DNA of 32,069 nucleotides from Parvularcula sp963922235 (GTDB lineage Bacteria; Pseudomonadota; Alphaproteobacteria; Caulobacterales; Parvularculaceae). The notes beneath the pieces were generated by a model. It worked only from the letters and a program-made list of their open reading frames with translations, ran no database searches and had not been told where the DNA came from. Both the position numbers and the translations under genes were made by a program. The stretch is taken from positions 1 through 32,069 of the forward strand of contig CAWUIJ010000014.1 in assembly GCA_963922235.1 (NCBI GenBank). Reading direction: 5' to 3'. Shown piece by piece: positions 16,032 to 23,847 of this stretch (its first letter is position 1; every line of letters begins with the position of its first letter).

Positions 16032-16265
16032 ATGCCCCTCGACAAAATGGAAAGAAGCTGTGCGCTGATCCACGGGATGGCCGATCGCCTAGGATGCAAT
16101 ATTCCCGGTGCGGTGTTGAGAGATCCCCTGAACCAAGCGAGAGCTTATCGATCTGCTGTCCTGCTGTGCAACGCGTGCTCTCGCCAAGACGACTGCCAAC
16201 AGTTCCAAAAGACCAACACCAAATTAGACAGAGCTCCGGATTATTGTCGCAACCCCTGGCCCTGA
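16032..16265 (+). CDS. DUF6455-family small protein
   Basis: This 77-residue cytoplasmic protein contains MADRLGCNIPGAVLR, an AVLLCNACSRQDDCQQF segment and a C-terminal APDYCRNPWP. Together these give the Cys pattern and the PDYCRN ending I associate with DUF6455, a family common in Rhodobacterales. I chose ATG 16032 because GGAG lies eight bases upstream and the family starts close to this point; ATG 15999 is in frame but lacks a ribosome site. Function is unknown. An FNR-like box lies upstream, suggesting a role under low oxygen. It stands alone between benE and the TRAP operon. Confidence 0.65.
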   Translation: MPLDKMERSCALIHGMADRLGCNIPGAVLRDPLNQARAYRSAVLLCNACSRQDDCQQFQKTNTKLDRAPDYCRNPWP

Positions 16266-16661
16266 ACTCAAAACACATTGTGATGCGCGACCATATTGAT
16301 GAGTTAATCAGGTGGCACATCAATACAGAACTACAATCTGCTTGTCCCTTATCTAAGCTTCGAGGCTACGTTGCTTCTACTCTCATCGCCAGAAACGACG
16401 TCAGTCGAATGACTTAGCCCTTTTTTGGGACAGCGGCGATACCTCGATCGGTTGGAAGCCTTTCCGCGTCCGCAGATCGCATGATTACATCATGGGTACT
16501 ACTAAAAAAGGTATCAGCCGAGACCGTGACAGGTTTCGGCTGTCGTGTTTGTTTCCCGCATACTTCGCGGTATCGGAGGCATTCGCGAAAGCATGTTCAA
16601 CCGCTTGTCCAAAGGCGGACACTGAAAGCAGCCTCTGCAGGGGTCAAAGGGAGGAATTCAC
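16266..16661. other. Leader/promoter region of the TRAP operon
   Basis: No gene is supported in this 396-base gap. It holds an operator-like 16-mer at 16510-16525. It also holds an imperfect hairpin, AGCCGAGACC/GGTTTCGGCT, at 16516-16541 that overlaps the operator and has no T-run on the plus side. The dctP ribosome site (AGGGAGGAA) lies at the right end. Confidence 0.5.
16510..16525 (+). promoter_or_regulatory. Inverted-repeat operator upstream of the TRAP operon
   Basis: GGTATCAGCCGAGACC matches the catB-side site GGTATCACCCAAGACC at 14 of 16 positions, including the variant right arm AGACC. It lies 136 bases before the dctP start. The likeness suggests the TRAP system is controlled together with the ben/cat operon. 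Confidence 0.5.
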
Positions 16662-17708
16662 ATGACCATGATTAAAACAACCCGAGCTTTCTTGGCTGGA
16701 ACTGCCTTTGCAGCCATAGCTGCTACAGGTGCCTTTGCTCAGGAAGTGACGCTCAAACTTCACCAGTTTCTGCCAGCTCAGGCGAACGTTCCGAAGCTGG
16801 TTCTGGACGTTTGGGCAGATAAAATCGAGGCTGAGTCCGATGGCCGGATCAAAGTCGATCGGTTCCCATCGATGCAACTGGGCGGCAGGCCGCCAGAGTT
16901 GATCGATCAGGTCACAGACGGTGTTGCAGATGTGATCTGGACTGTCGTCGGCTACACGCCCGGCCGCTTTCCGACGACAGAAGTCTTTGAGCTGCCTTTC
17001 TTTGTGGAAGATGCACGCGCTGCATCCTGCGCCTTCTGGAAAATCCACGAAGAGCACTCGAGAGATACTGAGTTTAAGGATGTAAAGATCCTTGCAACCT
17101 GGGTTCACGGCCCGGGCATGATCCACACCGCCGATCCCGTAGAATCGCCTGAAGACCTGAATGGTATGAAAATCCGCGGTGGCTCTCGTCTGGTCAACAA
17201 AGTGCTGGAACAGGTTGGCGCAATCCCTGTTGGCATGCCGGTGCCAGCAATTCCGGAAAGCCTATCCAAAGGGGTGCTCGACGGTGCCACGATCCCGTGG
17301 GAAGTCACAACTGCTCTCAAGATCCCGGAACTGGTTGAGTTTCACACGGAATTCGAAGGTCCTGGCCTTTACACACTGACATTCGTTGTCGCAATGAACC
17401 AGGCCAAGTATGACTCTCTGCCTGATGACCTGAAAGCCGTGATCGACGCCAATGCTGGACTGGAATTCTCGGTCTTCGGTGGTGGGACGCAAGCCGACGC
17501 AGATGGCCCGGCGCGCGAAATCGCTGTCGATAACGGCAACCAGATATTCACGGTCAGCGACACTCAGCCTTGGCTTGACGTCGTCCAGCCCGTCTACGCC
17601 GAGTGGGTCGCTGACATGAACAGCAAGGGGATCGACGGTCAGGCTCTGATTGATCAGGCGCGTGGGCTCATGTCCGGCGAATGTGCGGGCGCGAATGCCG
17701 ACTTCTAA
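16662..17708 (+). CDS. TRAP transporter solute-binding protein (DctP family)
   Basis: This 348-residue periplasmic protein binds a carboxylate substrate and hands it to the QM membrane pair. A Sec signal peptide with the cut AFA/QE after residue 26 is clear. Typical DctP elements include the VWADKIEAESDGRIKVDRFP stretch, GVADVIW, the LNGMKIRGG segment with the substrate-binding Arg, and PWEVTTALK. A strong ribosome site AGGGAGGAA precedes the ATG at 16662. The substrate is not known; an aromatic acid is plausible from the shared operator and neighbours. The DctQ gene follows after 61 bases. Confidence 0.9.
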   Translation: MTMIKTTRAFLAGTAFAAIAATGAFAQEVTLKLHQFLPAQANVPKLVLDVWADKIEAESDGRIKVDRFPSMQLGGRPPELIDQVTDGVADVIWTVVGYTPGRFPTTEVFELPFFVEDARAASCAFWKIHEEHSRDTEFKDVKILATWVHGPGMIHTADPVESPEDLNGMKIRGGSRLVNKVLEQVGAIPVGMPVPAIPESLSKGVLDGATIPWEVTTALKIPELVEFHTEFEGPGLYTLTFVVAMNQAKYDSLPDDLKAVIDANAGLEFSVFGGGTQADADGPAREIAVDNGNQIFTVSDTQPWLDVVQPVYAEWVADMNSKGIDGQALIDQARGLMSGECAGANADF

Positions 17709-17769
17709 TCCCTGATTGCGCCGCCGGGCTTGTGTTCGGCGGTGCACCATCGCATGGGGGAGGAGCAGC

Positions 17770-18354
17770 ATGCATATATTCTTTGATAGATTAGCGAGAA
17801 CCTTTGCCCGCCTTGGCGGTTTCGTTCTTGGTTTTCTCGTTGTCTTGACTTGCGTGTCGATCCTGGGTCGATCCGTGAACACTATTCTCAACGGTGATTT
17901 ATTCCAATCGATTATGCCTGGATTTTCCGCAGCGCTATTGAATACTGGCATCGGACCAATCAAGGGCGATTTCGAAATCGTCGAAGCGGGAATGGCCTTT
18001 GCGATCTTTGCCTTTCTACCGCTGTGTCAGCTGAACGGCGCACATGCCTCAGTAGACATCTTCACATCGAAGCTGGATTTGCGGTCTAGTCGTTTGCTTC
18101 GGGCGATCATAGAAGTCGTCTTCGCCGCCGTTCTTGTGATCATTGCGTGGCAGCTTTTTGAGGGGTTGCAAACGAAGCGCAACGCTGGAGAAACTTCATT
18201 CTATCTCGAGTTTCCCGTCTGGTGGGCCTACGCAGTCAGCCTCTTCGCTGCGGTCGTAGCCGCCATCGTTTCAATTTATGTGGCAGTCATGCGGGTCCTG
18301 GAGAGTGTAACGGGCAACCGTGTTCTGCCGCCCGAATTGGAGGCAGACCATTGA
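17770..18354 (+). CDS. TRAP transporter small permease (DctQ family)
   Basis: This 194-residue membrane protein has four hydrophobic segments, as expected for DctQ. There is an extended loop between the first two, containing the GDFEIVEAGMAF motif followed by the FLPLCQLNGAHASVD stretch. The ATG at 17770 has GGGGGAGGAG upstream; a longer frame starting at 17716 lacks a ribosome site. The stop overlaps the dctM start. It links DctP to the large permease in the inner membrane. Confidence 0.85.
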   Translation: MHIFFDRLARTFARLGGFVLGFLVVLTCVSILGRSVNTILNGDLFQSIMPGFSAALLNTGIGPIKGDFEIVEAGMAFAIFAFLPLCQLNGAHASVDIFTSKLDLRSSRLLRAIIEVVFAAVLVIIAWQLFEGLQTKRNAGETSFYLEFPVWWAYAVSLFAAVVAAIVSIYVAVMRVLESVTGNRVLPPELEADH

Positions 18355-19850
18355 GCGACCTCATGATCGGGCTGATGTCTTTCCCCGCCCTTCTTCTCCT
18401 TATCTTTCTGCGCGTTCCAATTGGTCTTGCGATGTTCCTCGCCGGCTTGGTGGGTCTTGTGATAGTTACGGGCGATACAACAATTCCACTAGCACGCCTT
18501 AAATCGGAGACATTCGGAACCTTCTCGAACTACTCACTGTCGATCGTACCGATGTTCCTCTTAATGGGGTACTTCGCAACACTCGGGGGCATGAGCCAGT
18601 CGCTTTTCAAAGCCGCTGAGAGTTGGCTTGGACATCGAAAAGGCGGCGTGGCCATGGCATCCGTAGGAGCCTGTGCAGGGTTTGGCGCGATTTGTGGGTC
18701 GTCGCTGGCAACAGCCGCTACTATGAGCCGTGTCGCACTTCCAGACTTAAAAGCCTACGGCTACGCGGGAGGTTTCTCCACCGCAACACTCGCGGCGGGC
18801 GGTACCCTGGGCATTCTTATACCCCCGTCTGTAGTTCTGGTGATCTACGCCATTTTGACTGAACAGAACATTGCCAAGCTCTTCTTAGCAGCTTTCATTC
18901 CGGGCATTTTGGCCGCTATCGGATACATGATCGCGATTGCGGTTTATGTTCGCATCAATCCTGAGAACGGCGGTAAAACCCGTGAACGTATACCATATGC
19001 TGAGCGCTTGCGAGCTCTCTTCGACGTTTGGCCAGTGCTCTTGGTGTTTTTTCTTGTGGTCGGCGGCATTTATCTGGGTTGGTTTACACCGACCGAAGGC
19101 GCAGCGGTCGGAGCGTTTGGCACCGGGTTGATTGCGTGGCTTGCGGGAGGACTAACGCGAGACACACTGTCTGAGAGCTTCTACGTCACTGCACGTGCGT
19201 CAGCGATGATCTTCTTCATTGTCCTCGGTGCTGCCTTTTACAACGGCTTCCTCGCCTTAACCCAACTCCCGCAGGAAGCCGCCGCTTGGGTCGGAGCGAG
19301 CGGTCTGAGTCCTTGGCTGATCCTGATCATCATCCTTGTATTCTACCTCCTTTTGGGTTGCTTGATGGACAGCTTGTCGATGATCCTGCTGACTATCCCG
19401 ATCTTCTGGCCCGTGATGCAAGAGTTGGATTTCGGGCTTGTTTCCATGGTGGAATTGCAGTCGTCAAAGCTGGAGGCACTTGCTGCAAGTGGTGCAGATG
19501 TGTCTGCAACGCTGTTGGCAGAAGCACAGGCGATCCTTGCCAATGGTCAGGAGTTAACGCGGGAAATGACTAGGGAACTCGGCCTTCGCGGCGTCAATCA
19601 AGGCGCTCTGAACCGAGTAAACATCGAGTACACGGCAATCTGGTTTGGGATCCTGGTTCTAATCGTTGTCGAGGTTGGTCTTATCACGCCTCCGGTTGGC
19701 ATGAATCTGTTTGTAATCAACGCAATGGATAAGAAGACATCCATGGTGGAGACCTACAAGGCGGTGCTTTACTTCGTCGCCTCAGATCTTGTCCGCGTAG
19801 TGATCCTCGTCGCGTTCCCGTTCATTACGTTGGCTTTGGTCCCACTATAG
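18351..19850 (+). CDS. TRAP transporter large permease (DctM family)
   Basis: This 499-residue sodium-coupled permease has the DctM marks GAICGSSLATAATM, the GTLGILIPPSV motif, PTEGAAVGAFG, LDMDS-like GCLMDSLSM and the C-terminal VGLITPPVGMNLFVIN. I chose TTG at 18351 because GGAGG lies seven bases upstream and it overlaps the dctQ stop; ATG 18363 is the alternative. Between the DSLSMILLTIPIFWPVM helix and the IWFGILV helix an extra hydrophilic segment of about 65 residues (VELQSSKLEALAASG to NRVNIEY) is inserted. Most DctM proteins lack it. A terminator follows at 19877. Confidence 0.9.
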   Translation: MSDLMIGLMSFPALLLLIFLRVPIGLAMFLAGLVGLVIVTGDTTIPLARLKSETFGTFSNYSLSIVPMFLLMGYFATLGGMSQSLFKAAESWLGHRKGGVAMASVGACAGFGAICGSSLATAATMSRVALPDLKAYGYAGGFSTATLAAGGTLGILIPPSVVLVIYAILTEQNIAKLFLAAFIPGILAAIGYMIAIAVYVRINPENGGKTRERIPYAERLRALFDVWPVLLVFFLVVGGIYLGWFTPTEGAAVGAFGTGLIAWLAGGLTRDTLSESFYVTARASAMIFFIVLGAAFYNGFLALTQLPQEAAAWVGASGLSPWLILIIILVFYLLLGCLMDSLSMILLTIPIFWPVMQELDFGLVSMVELQSSKLEALAASGADVSATLLAEAQAILANGQELTREMTRELGLRGVNQGALNRVNIEYTAIWFGILVLIVVEVGLITPPVGMNLFVINAMDKKTSMVETYKAVLYFVASDLVRVVILVAFPFITLALVPL

Positions 19851-19876
19851 GGTTTCCCAAAGAAAGAACTATAGAG

Positions 19877-19906
19877 CCCTGGGCTGTCCCGACAGTCTGG
19901 GGTTTT
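19877..19906 (+). terminator. Terminator after the TRAP operon
   Basis: A stem of about 12 pairs (CCCTGGGCTGTC with GACAGTCTGGGG, several G-T pairs) is followed by TTTT. It begins 26 bases after the dctM stop. Confidence 0.6.
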
Positions 19907-20204
19907 AGATCGTTTGAAATGCCTTGCTTTATCAGCGCGAAGTTTGCGCATTTGAGGCCGTGGAAACCCACTCTTTGCACACAAATGAGAAACAAAACCG
20001 TACAAAGGATCCGCAGAGAACCGTGTCAGTCACGGTAACCCGCAGCCGTAAATGCGTGCCAGACCCAAGACGGCGATCCACGCTGTAGTCCAGAACAGAT
20101 TGAGGCAGAGTTCTTCTCGCTTCAGTTTGTCGTATGTTGAGGTGGGCATTTTGGCACATAGATGAAGACCAAATTACTGCTTACCGCCAGCCCATCAGAT
20201 CTTT
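19907..20204. other. Convergent intergenic region
   Basis: No gene is supported in this roughly 300-base stretch between the TRAP operon and the AEC gene, whose 3' ends face each other. A weak inverted repeat ACCGTG/CACGGT lies at 20020-20036 without a T-run. Nothing else stands out. Confidence 0.5.
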
Positions 20205-21128
20205 TCAGAAGAGAAAGCCCAGTACGATCGGAACGGTTATGGCACCGAACAATGTCGACATGACGATAGCGGAAGCACCAACATCTCCCACGCCATGGCG
20301 TCCACAAAAGGCAACGAAAGACAAGAACAAAGGCATACAAGAAAAGAGAATGGCGTCACGGGTGACCGTTTCTGCCCAACCAAAAACAACGCAAAATGCA
20401 GCCCCCACGGCGAGTGGATGTACGAAAAGTTTTGCCAGTGTGACAGTTAAAACACGCGGTCCACTACGGGACATTCGAAACTGAAGGATGCTACCGCCAA
20501 TTACAAACAAGGCGACAAAGGGGGCGGCTGAAACAATTGATGTGATGACCTGGTCTCCCCAGTCGGGCAGGGAAAGCCCGGTTGCGAGAAACGCAAAGCC
20601 CGCGATCAAACCCAGCACGACAGGGCTTCTGAAGAGCGCCGCAAGGGCGGCTGACAAAGCGTTTCCTTCATCTCTTTCTTCGAAGAGCAGCGCCAGTGTT
20701 GTGATGAGAGGCATGATGATCGCAACCTCGGCAAAAACGACCCAAGAAAACGCTTCGGTTGCGCGCTCTGGAATGAACGCCGCGGCGATCGGAAAGCCCA
20801 AAAAGATTGTATTCGCCGTCGCACCGCCCAGTGCAAGAATGATGCTCTGCGCTTGAGGTTCCCGCAGTCCGTAGCGGAGAAAGGGCCACAGAACGGCAAC
20901 CGATCCGAGCGACCCGACCGCGTAGGTGAACGCGTTCAGCCACGAGAAATCCGAAAGCGACTCTCCATTTGTGATCGCTGAGAAAAGCAGGACCGGAATG
21001 CAGGCATTCATGACGAACCGGTTCAGGATTGGCAAACCCTCTGCCGGAAACCACCCACGCCACACGAATAGGCTGCCGACGGCAATCATTGTGAAAATAG
21101 GCAGCATTAATACAAGCACATCGATCAT
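20205..21128 (-). CDS. AEC-family (auxin efflux carrier-like) transporter
   Basis: This 307-residue membrane protein has about ten hydrophobic segments. The opening VLMLPIFTMIAVG, the NRFVMNACIPVLLF segment, the GGATANTIFLGFPIA motif and the repeated half containing FVIGGSILQF are typical of the family. AEC proteins move malonate, malate, aromatic acids or other anions. I chose ATG at 21128, preceded by GAGG; a TTG at 21143 is in frame. It follows mobA on the same strand past a strong hairpin. Export or import of 3-hydroxybenzoate or protocatechuate is possible but unproven. Confidence 0.85.
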   Translation of the reverse strand: MIDVLVLMLPIFTMIAVGSLFVWRGWFPAEGLPILNRFVMNACIPVLLFSAITNGESLSDFSWLNAFTYAVGSLGSVAVLWPFLRYGLREPQAQSIILALGGATANTIFLGFPIAAAFIPERATEAFSWVVFAEVAIIMPLITTLALLFEERDEGNALSAALAALFRSPVVLGLIAGFAFLATGLSLPDWGDQVITSIVSAAPFVALFVIGGSILQFRMSRSGPRVLTVTLAKLFVHPLAVGAAFCVVFGWAETVTRDAILFSCMPLFLSFVAFCGRHGVGDVGASAIVMSTLFGAITVPIVLGFLF

Positions 21129-21156
21129 GGTTTCTCGCCTCAACCTGCAAAATCGA

Positions 21157-21188
21157 TTGCGCCGCGCTCAATGAAGAGCGCGGCGCAA
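21157..21188 (-). terminator. Strong hairpin between mobA and the AEC gene
   Basis: A perfect 13-bp stem, TTGCGCCGCGCTC/GAGCGCGGCGCAA, with a 6-base loop lies 17 bases after the mobA stop. On the minus strand only a weak T-run (ATTTT) follows, so it may act as a leaky terminator or mRNA 3'-end protector that lowers AEC expression. Confidence 0.6.
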
Positions 21189-21205
21189 ATGGGCTCATCG
21201 GCGGC

Positions 21206-23137
21206 CTAAGCGCCGTCTCGGGATTTGAAGATTCCATCAAAGAACGCGGAAAGCTCGTCGAAAGCATCCAGTGGCAGGATGTGCGCGACATACTGATCAG
21301 GCCGTACAACGATCAGACACCCACGCACTCGGTCGATCCCGCGCATGTCGTAGATATCATCGCCCAGCTTGTGATCGACGCAGAAGACCTTTTCGAAATC
21401 GCGCAATTCGTAACGCCCCTTTGCAGGCCGAAGAAACGACGGCAAGTCTTCGTAGTTCAAAGATTTGAAGTCTTGCTGGAACACGGCGCGCAGGTCGATC
21501 AGGGCGTCGATGTCTTCATCCTTGCGCGTGAACCTCTGAATGGGCGAGGCGGGGTCGTTTTCCAACCAACCGCACAGCCCTTCGATCGCGTCGCCCTTGG
21601 TGCCTACGTCGTCTTGCCCGGCAAAGGCGTAGAGACGCCAGCGTCCGTCCGCCTCGGCCACATGCCCGAGGTGCAGGGGTTTGGCGTCCGACAGCCGCAG
21701 AACCGGGGCGGAATGGAAGCGTTTCCCGAGGATCTGGCCGGTCGCAAGCTTCTGATGTGCCGACTCCGCAACGATGCGCGACGGATCGTATCGAACGGCA
21801 AGACCACCGGTGAATTCGAGGTTCTCGATAAACTGCTTCTGGAAGCGTGGCATGTCGGTTCCGTCCAGCTCGGACTCGCCTGGCGGCGCACTCATGATGC
21901 GCGCCCATTTGTGGTCGGTCTCGACCAGCCGCTTTGCCTCTTCCAGCCGTTCCGCGGAATAGCTGTGCAGCAGACTCGCATCCGACCGACCCGTCAGGAC
22001 GTGTGCCAGCTTCCAGCCGAGGTTGAAGGTATCACCCATGGAGACATTCATGCCCTGACCCGCTTTCGGGCTGTGGGTGTGGCACGCGTCTCCCGCGGTG
22101 AAAACCCGCGGATTGCGCGTGGATGTCTCTCCTTCGGGCACATCATCGAACTTGTCCGTCAGCCGGTGGCCGATCTCGTAAATCGACCACCAGACCACCT
22201 CTTTCACATCGATTGTGTAGGGGCGCATGATCCGGTTGGCTGCGGCTATGATATGTTCAGAAGTGAGGTTCCGGTTCGCGACCCGTTCGTCAGGGTTGAG
22301 TTTGTCGAGCTCGACATACATGCGAAACAAATAGCCGCCTTCGCGCGGGATGATCAGCACGTTGCCTTCCGTGGCCGACTGAATCAGGCATTTACGGCGT
22401 AAGTCGGGGAAGTCGGAATTTGCCAGGATGTCCATTACACCCCACGCCTGATGAGCCGCGTCGCCATAGAGCTTACCGCCGATCGCCCTGCGCACATTGC
22501 TGCGCGCGCCATCGCAGCCAACGACATAGTTCGCGCGAAGGGTCACCATGTCACCTCCGCTGCCGTCTTCATTGATACGTTCCAGTGTGACGGTCACCGG
22601 ATGATCTTCTGTGCCTGTGTCGATCTCAAGACCTGCAACCTGTAACCCGTAGTGCGGCTCCAGCCGGGTCGGGGACTTCTTCATCACGTCGAGGAAAAGC
22701 TGATGAATGCGCGCCTGATTGACGATGGTATGCGGCATCTCGGACTGGTCATCTGCCACGTCCTGCGCGATTCCGACACGCGTGATGTTGTTCGTGTTCG
22801 CCGGATCGGGCTTCCAGAACGTGGTCTGGTTCACCCAGTAGGCCTCGCGCTTGACCTTGTCGGCAAAGCCGAAGGCTTGGAACATCTCCATCGAGCGCAC
22901 ATTCACTCCATCGGCCTGACCCTTTTCCATTGGGCCGTGCTTAGGTTCGACGATCATGGTTGTGATATCCGGGAAACCCGACAACTGAGCAGCAAGGCAA
23001 AGTCCGGCCGGACCGCAGCCGGCTATCAGCACGTCTACTGTCTGAGGCACCGTGCGATCATGGGGTTGCTCACAACCGAGGGCGGGGGCTTTGAGATCTG
23101 GATCTCCGGGTCTGAACCCGTCCATATAGTACTGCAT
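21206..23137 (-). CDS. mobA: 3-hydroxybenzoate 4-monooxygenase
   Basis: This 643-residue FAD monooxygenase hydroxylates 3-hydroxybenzoate to protocatechuate using NADPH and O2. It shows the FAD motif GCGPAG (residues 40-45), the DG motif VVGCDGARSNVRRA and the GD motif FTAGDACHTHSPKAGQGMN. A C-terminal thioredoxin-like domain (about 460-640) is typical of the phenol hydroxylase/MobA group. The start MQYYMDGFRPG, the QADGVNVRSMEMF and YEIGHRL stretches and the ending closely follow Comamonas MobA as I recall it. ATG 23137 has CGGAGA upstream; the frame is open further but without a ribosome site. mobR is divergent, as in Comamonas. Phenol 2-monooxygenase is the alternative. Confidence 0.85.
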   Translation of the reverse strand: MQYYMDGFRPGDPDLKAPALGCEQPHDRTVPQTVDVLIAGCGPAGLCLAAQLSGFPDITTMIVEPKHGPMEKGQADGVNVRSMEMFQAFGFADKVKREAYWVNQTTFWKPDPANTNNITRVGIAQDVADDQSEMPHTIVNQARIHQLFLDVMKKSPTRLEPHYGLQVAGLEIDTGTEDHPVTVTLERINEDGSGGDMVTLRANYVVGCDGARSNVRRAIGGKLYGDAAHQAWGVMDILANSDFPDLRRKCLIQSATEGNVLIIPREGGYLFRMYVELDKLNPDERVANRNLTSEHIIAAANRIMRPYTIDVKEVVWWSIYEIGHRLTDKFDDVPEGETSTRNPRVFTAGDACHTHSPKAGQGMNVSMGDTFNLGWKLAHVLTGRSDASLLHSYSAERLEEAKRLVETDHKWARIMSAPPGESELDGTDMPRFQKQFIENLEFTGGLAVRYDPSRIVAESAHQKLATGQILGKRFHSAPVLRLSDAKPLHLGHVAEADGRWRLYAFAGQDDVGTKGDAIEGLCGWLENDPASPIQRFTRKDEDIDALIDLRAVFQQDFKSLNYEDLPSFLRPAKGRYELRDFEKVFCVDHKLGDDIYDMRGIDRVRGCLIVVRPDQYVAHILPLDAFDELSAFFDGIFKSRDGA

Positions 23138-23195
23138 TTTTTCTCCGGGGGCTGGATCGCGATGACTTATAGTATTTATACTTACTATGTTGAGC

Positions 23196-23225
23196 CATAA
23201 AAGGTATGTGTACATACCTTTTATG
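23196..23225. promoter_or_regulatory. 30-bp palindromic operator between mobA and mobR
   Basis: Perfect 14-bp arms, CATAAAAGGTATGT and ACATACCTTTTATG, are separated by GT. The core GGTAT-GTGTAC-ATACC (23203-23218) is the best copy of the six-site motif. It sits 38 bases upstream of mobR and 58 bases upstream of mobA. A shorter palindrome AGTAT-TT-ATACT lies at 23171-23182 in front of mobA. A MarR-type operator serving both promoters is the likely reading. Confidence 0.75.
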
Positions 23226-23263
23226 TTGTTCTAACGATACTTGATAGCCGCACAGGAAGGCGC

Positions 23264-23719
23264 ATGCAGAATACTCCAAATATGAATGTCACTGGCATGG
23301 CAGGTCATCTGATCCGCCGACTGAACCAGCTTTCGACGCAAGTCTTCATGCATCGCACGCAGGAAGAAGGATTTGACCTGACGCCGGTTCAGTTCGCGGC
23401 CCTCGACGCCATTTACGCGAATCCAGGACTAGACCAGGCGCGCATTGCGGCAAAGATCGCTTACGACAAGGCGACAATCGGAGGCGTTATCGACCGCCTG
23501 GAACAAAAGGGCTTTGTGGTGCGGTCCATCAGCAAATCAGACCGGCGCGCTCGCGAGGTCCGGCTCACAAACAGTGGCCGGAAGACATACGACAATATCC
23601 TACCGATCGTTTCAGAATTACAGACTGAGATACTCGCAGGCCTCGATCCAAAACAACAAGAACAGTTCCGCAATCTAGTGGTGAAGATTATTCACGCTGC
23701 TTCAGGTAACCAGGAATAA
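23264..23719 (+). CDS. mobR: MarR-family repressor (MobR-like)
   Basis: This 151-residue winged-helix protein has the MarR layout: dimerisation helices at both ends, LTPVQFAALDAIYANPGLDQARIAAKI, a DNA-recognition helix around DKATIGGVIDRLEQKGFVVR and the wing SKSDRRAREVRLT. In Comamonas the MarR-type MobR represses a divergent mobA and is released by 3-hydroxybenzoate. Gene order and the strong palindrome at 23196-23225 support the same role here. Ribosome site GGAAGG precedes ATG 23264. The other GGTAT-N6-ATACC sites could also be its targets. Confidence 0.82.
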   Translation: MQNTPNMNVTGMAGHLIRRLNQLSTQVFMHRTQEEGFDLTPVQFAALDAIYANPGLDQARIAAKIAYDKATIGGVIDRLEQKGFVVRSISKSDRRAREVRLTNSGRKTYDNILPIVSELQTEILAGLDPKQQEQFRNLVVKIIHAASGNQE

Positions 23720-23765
23720 TGCCTGCGGCCTAGGCGACTGAAACCGATGCCTCAGGATACAGGAC

Positions 23766-23781
23766 GGTATCGTACGATACT
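23766..23781. promoter_or_regulatory. Inverted-repeat operator upstream of the ABC importer
   Basis: GGTAT-CGTACG-ATACT contains the perfect 14-bp palindrome GTATCGTACGATAC (23767-23780) and fits GGTAT-N6-ATACC with one mismatch. It lies 66 bases before the substrate-binding protein gene. An outer repeat CGATGCCT/AGGCATCG (23745-23752 and 23787-23794) flanks it symmetrically. Confidence 0.6.
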
Positions 23782-23847
23782 CCATTAGGCATCGCCTGAA
23801 CCGAAACGCTATGCGTAGCCTCCGTCCAAAGAATGAGGAGGATACCG

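Noticed and set aside
16516..16541. Terminator before the TRAP operon
   Set aside because: The hairpin has a mismatch pair and no T-run on the plus strand, and it overlaps an operator-like site; it was noted as part of the leader region only.
21281..22402. 373-codon plus-strand open frame
   Set aside because: It lies wholly antisense to mobA, which has clear FAD motifs; the frame is a by-product of GC-rich codon use and has no family features.
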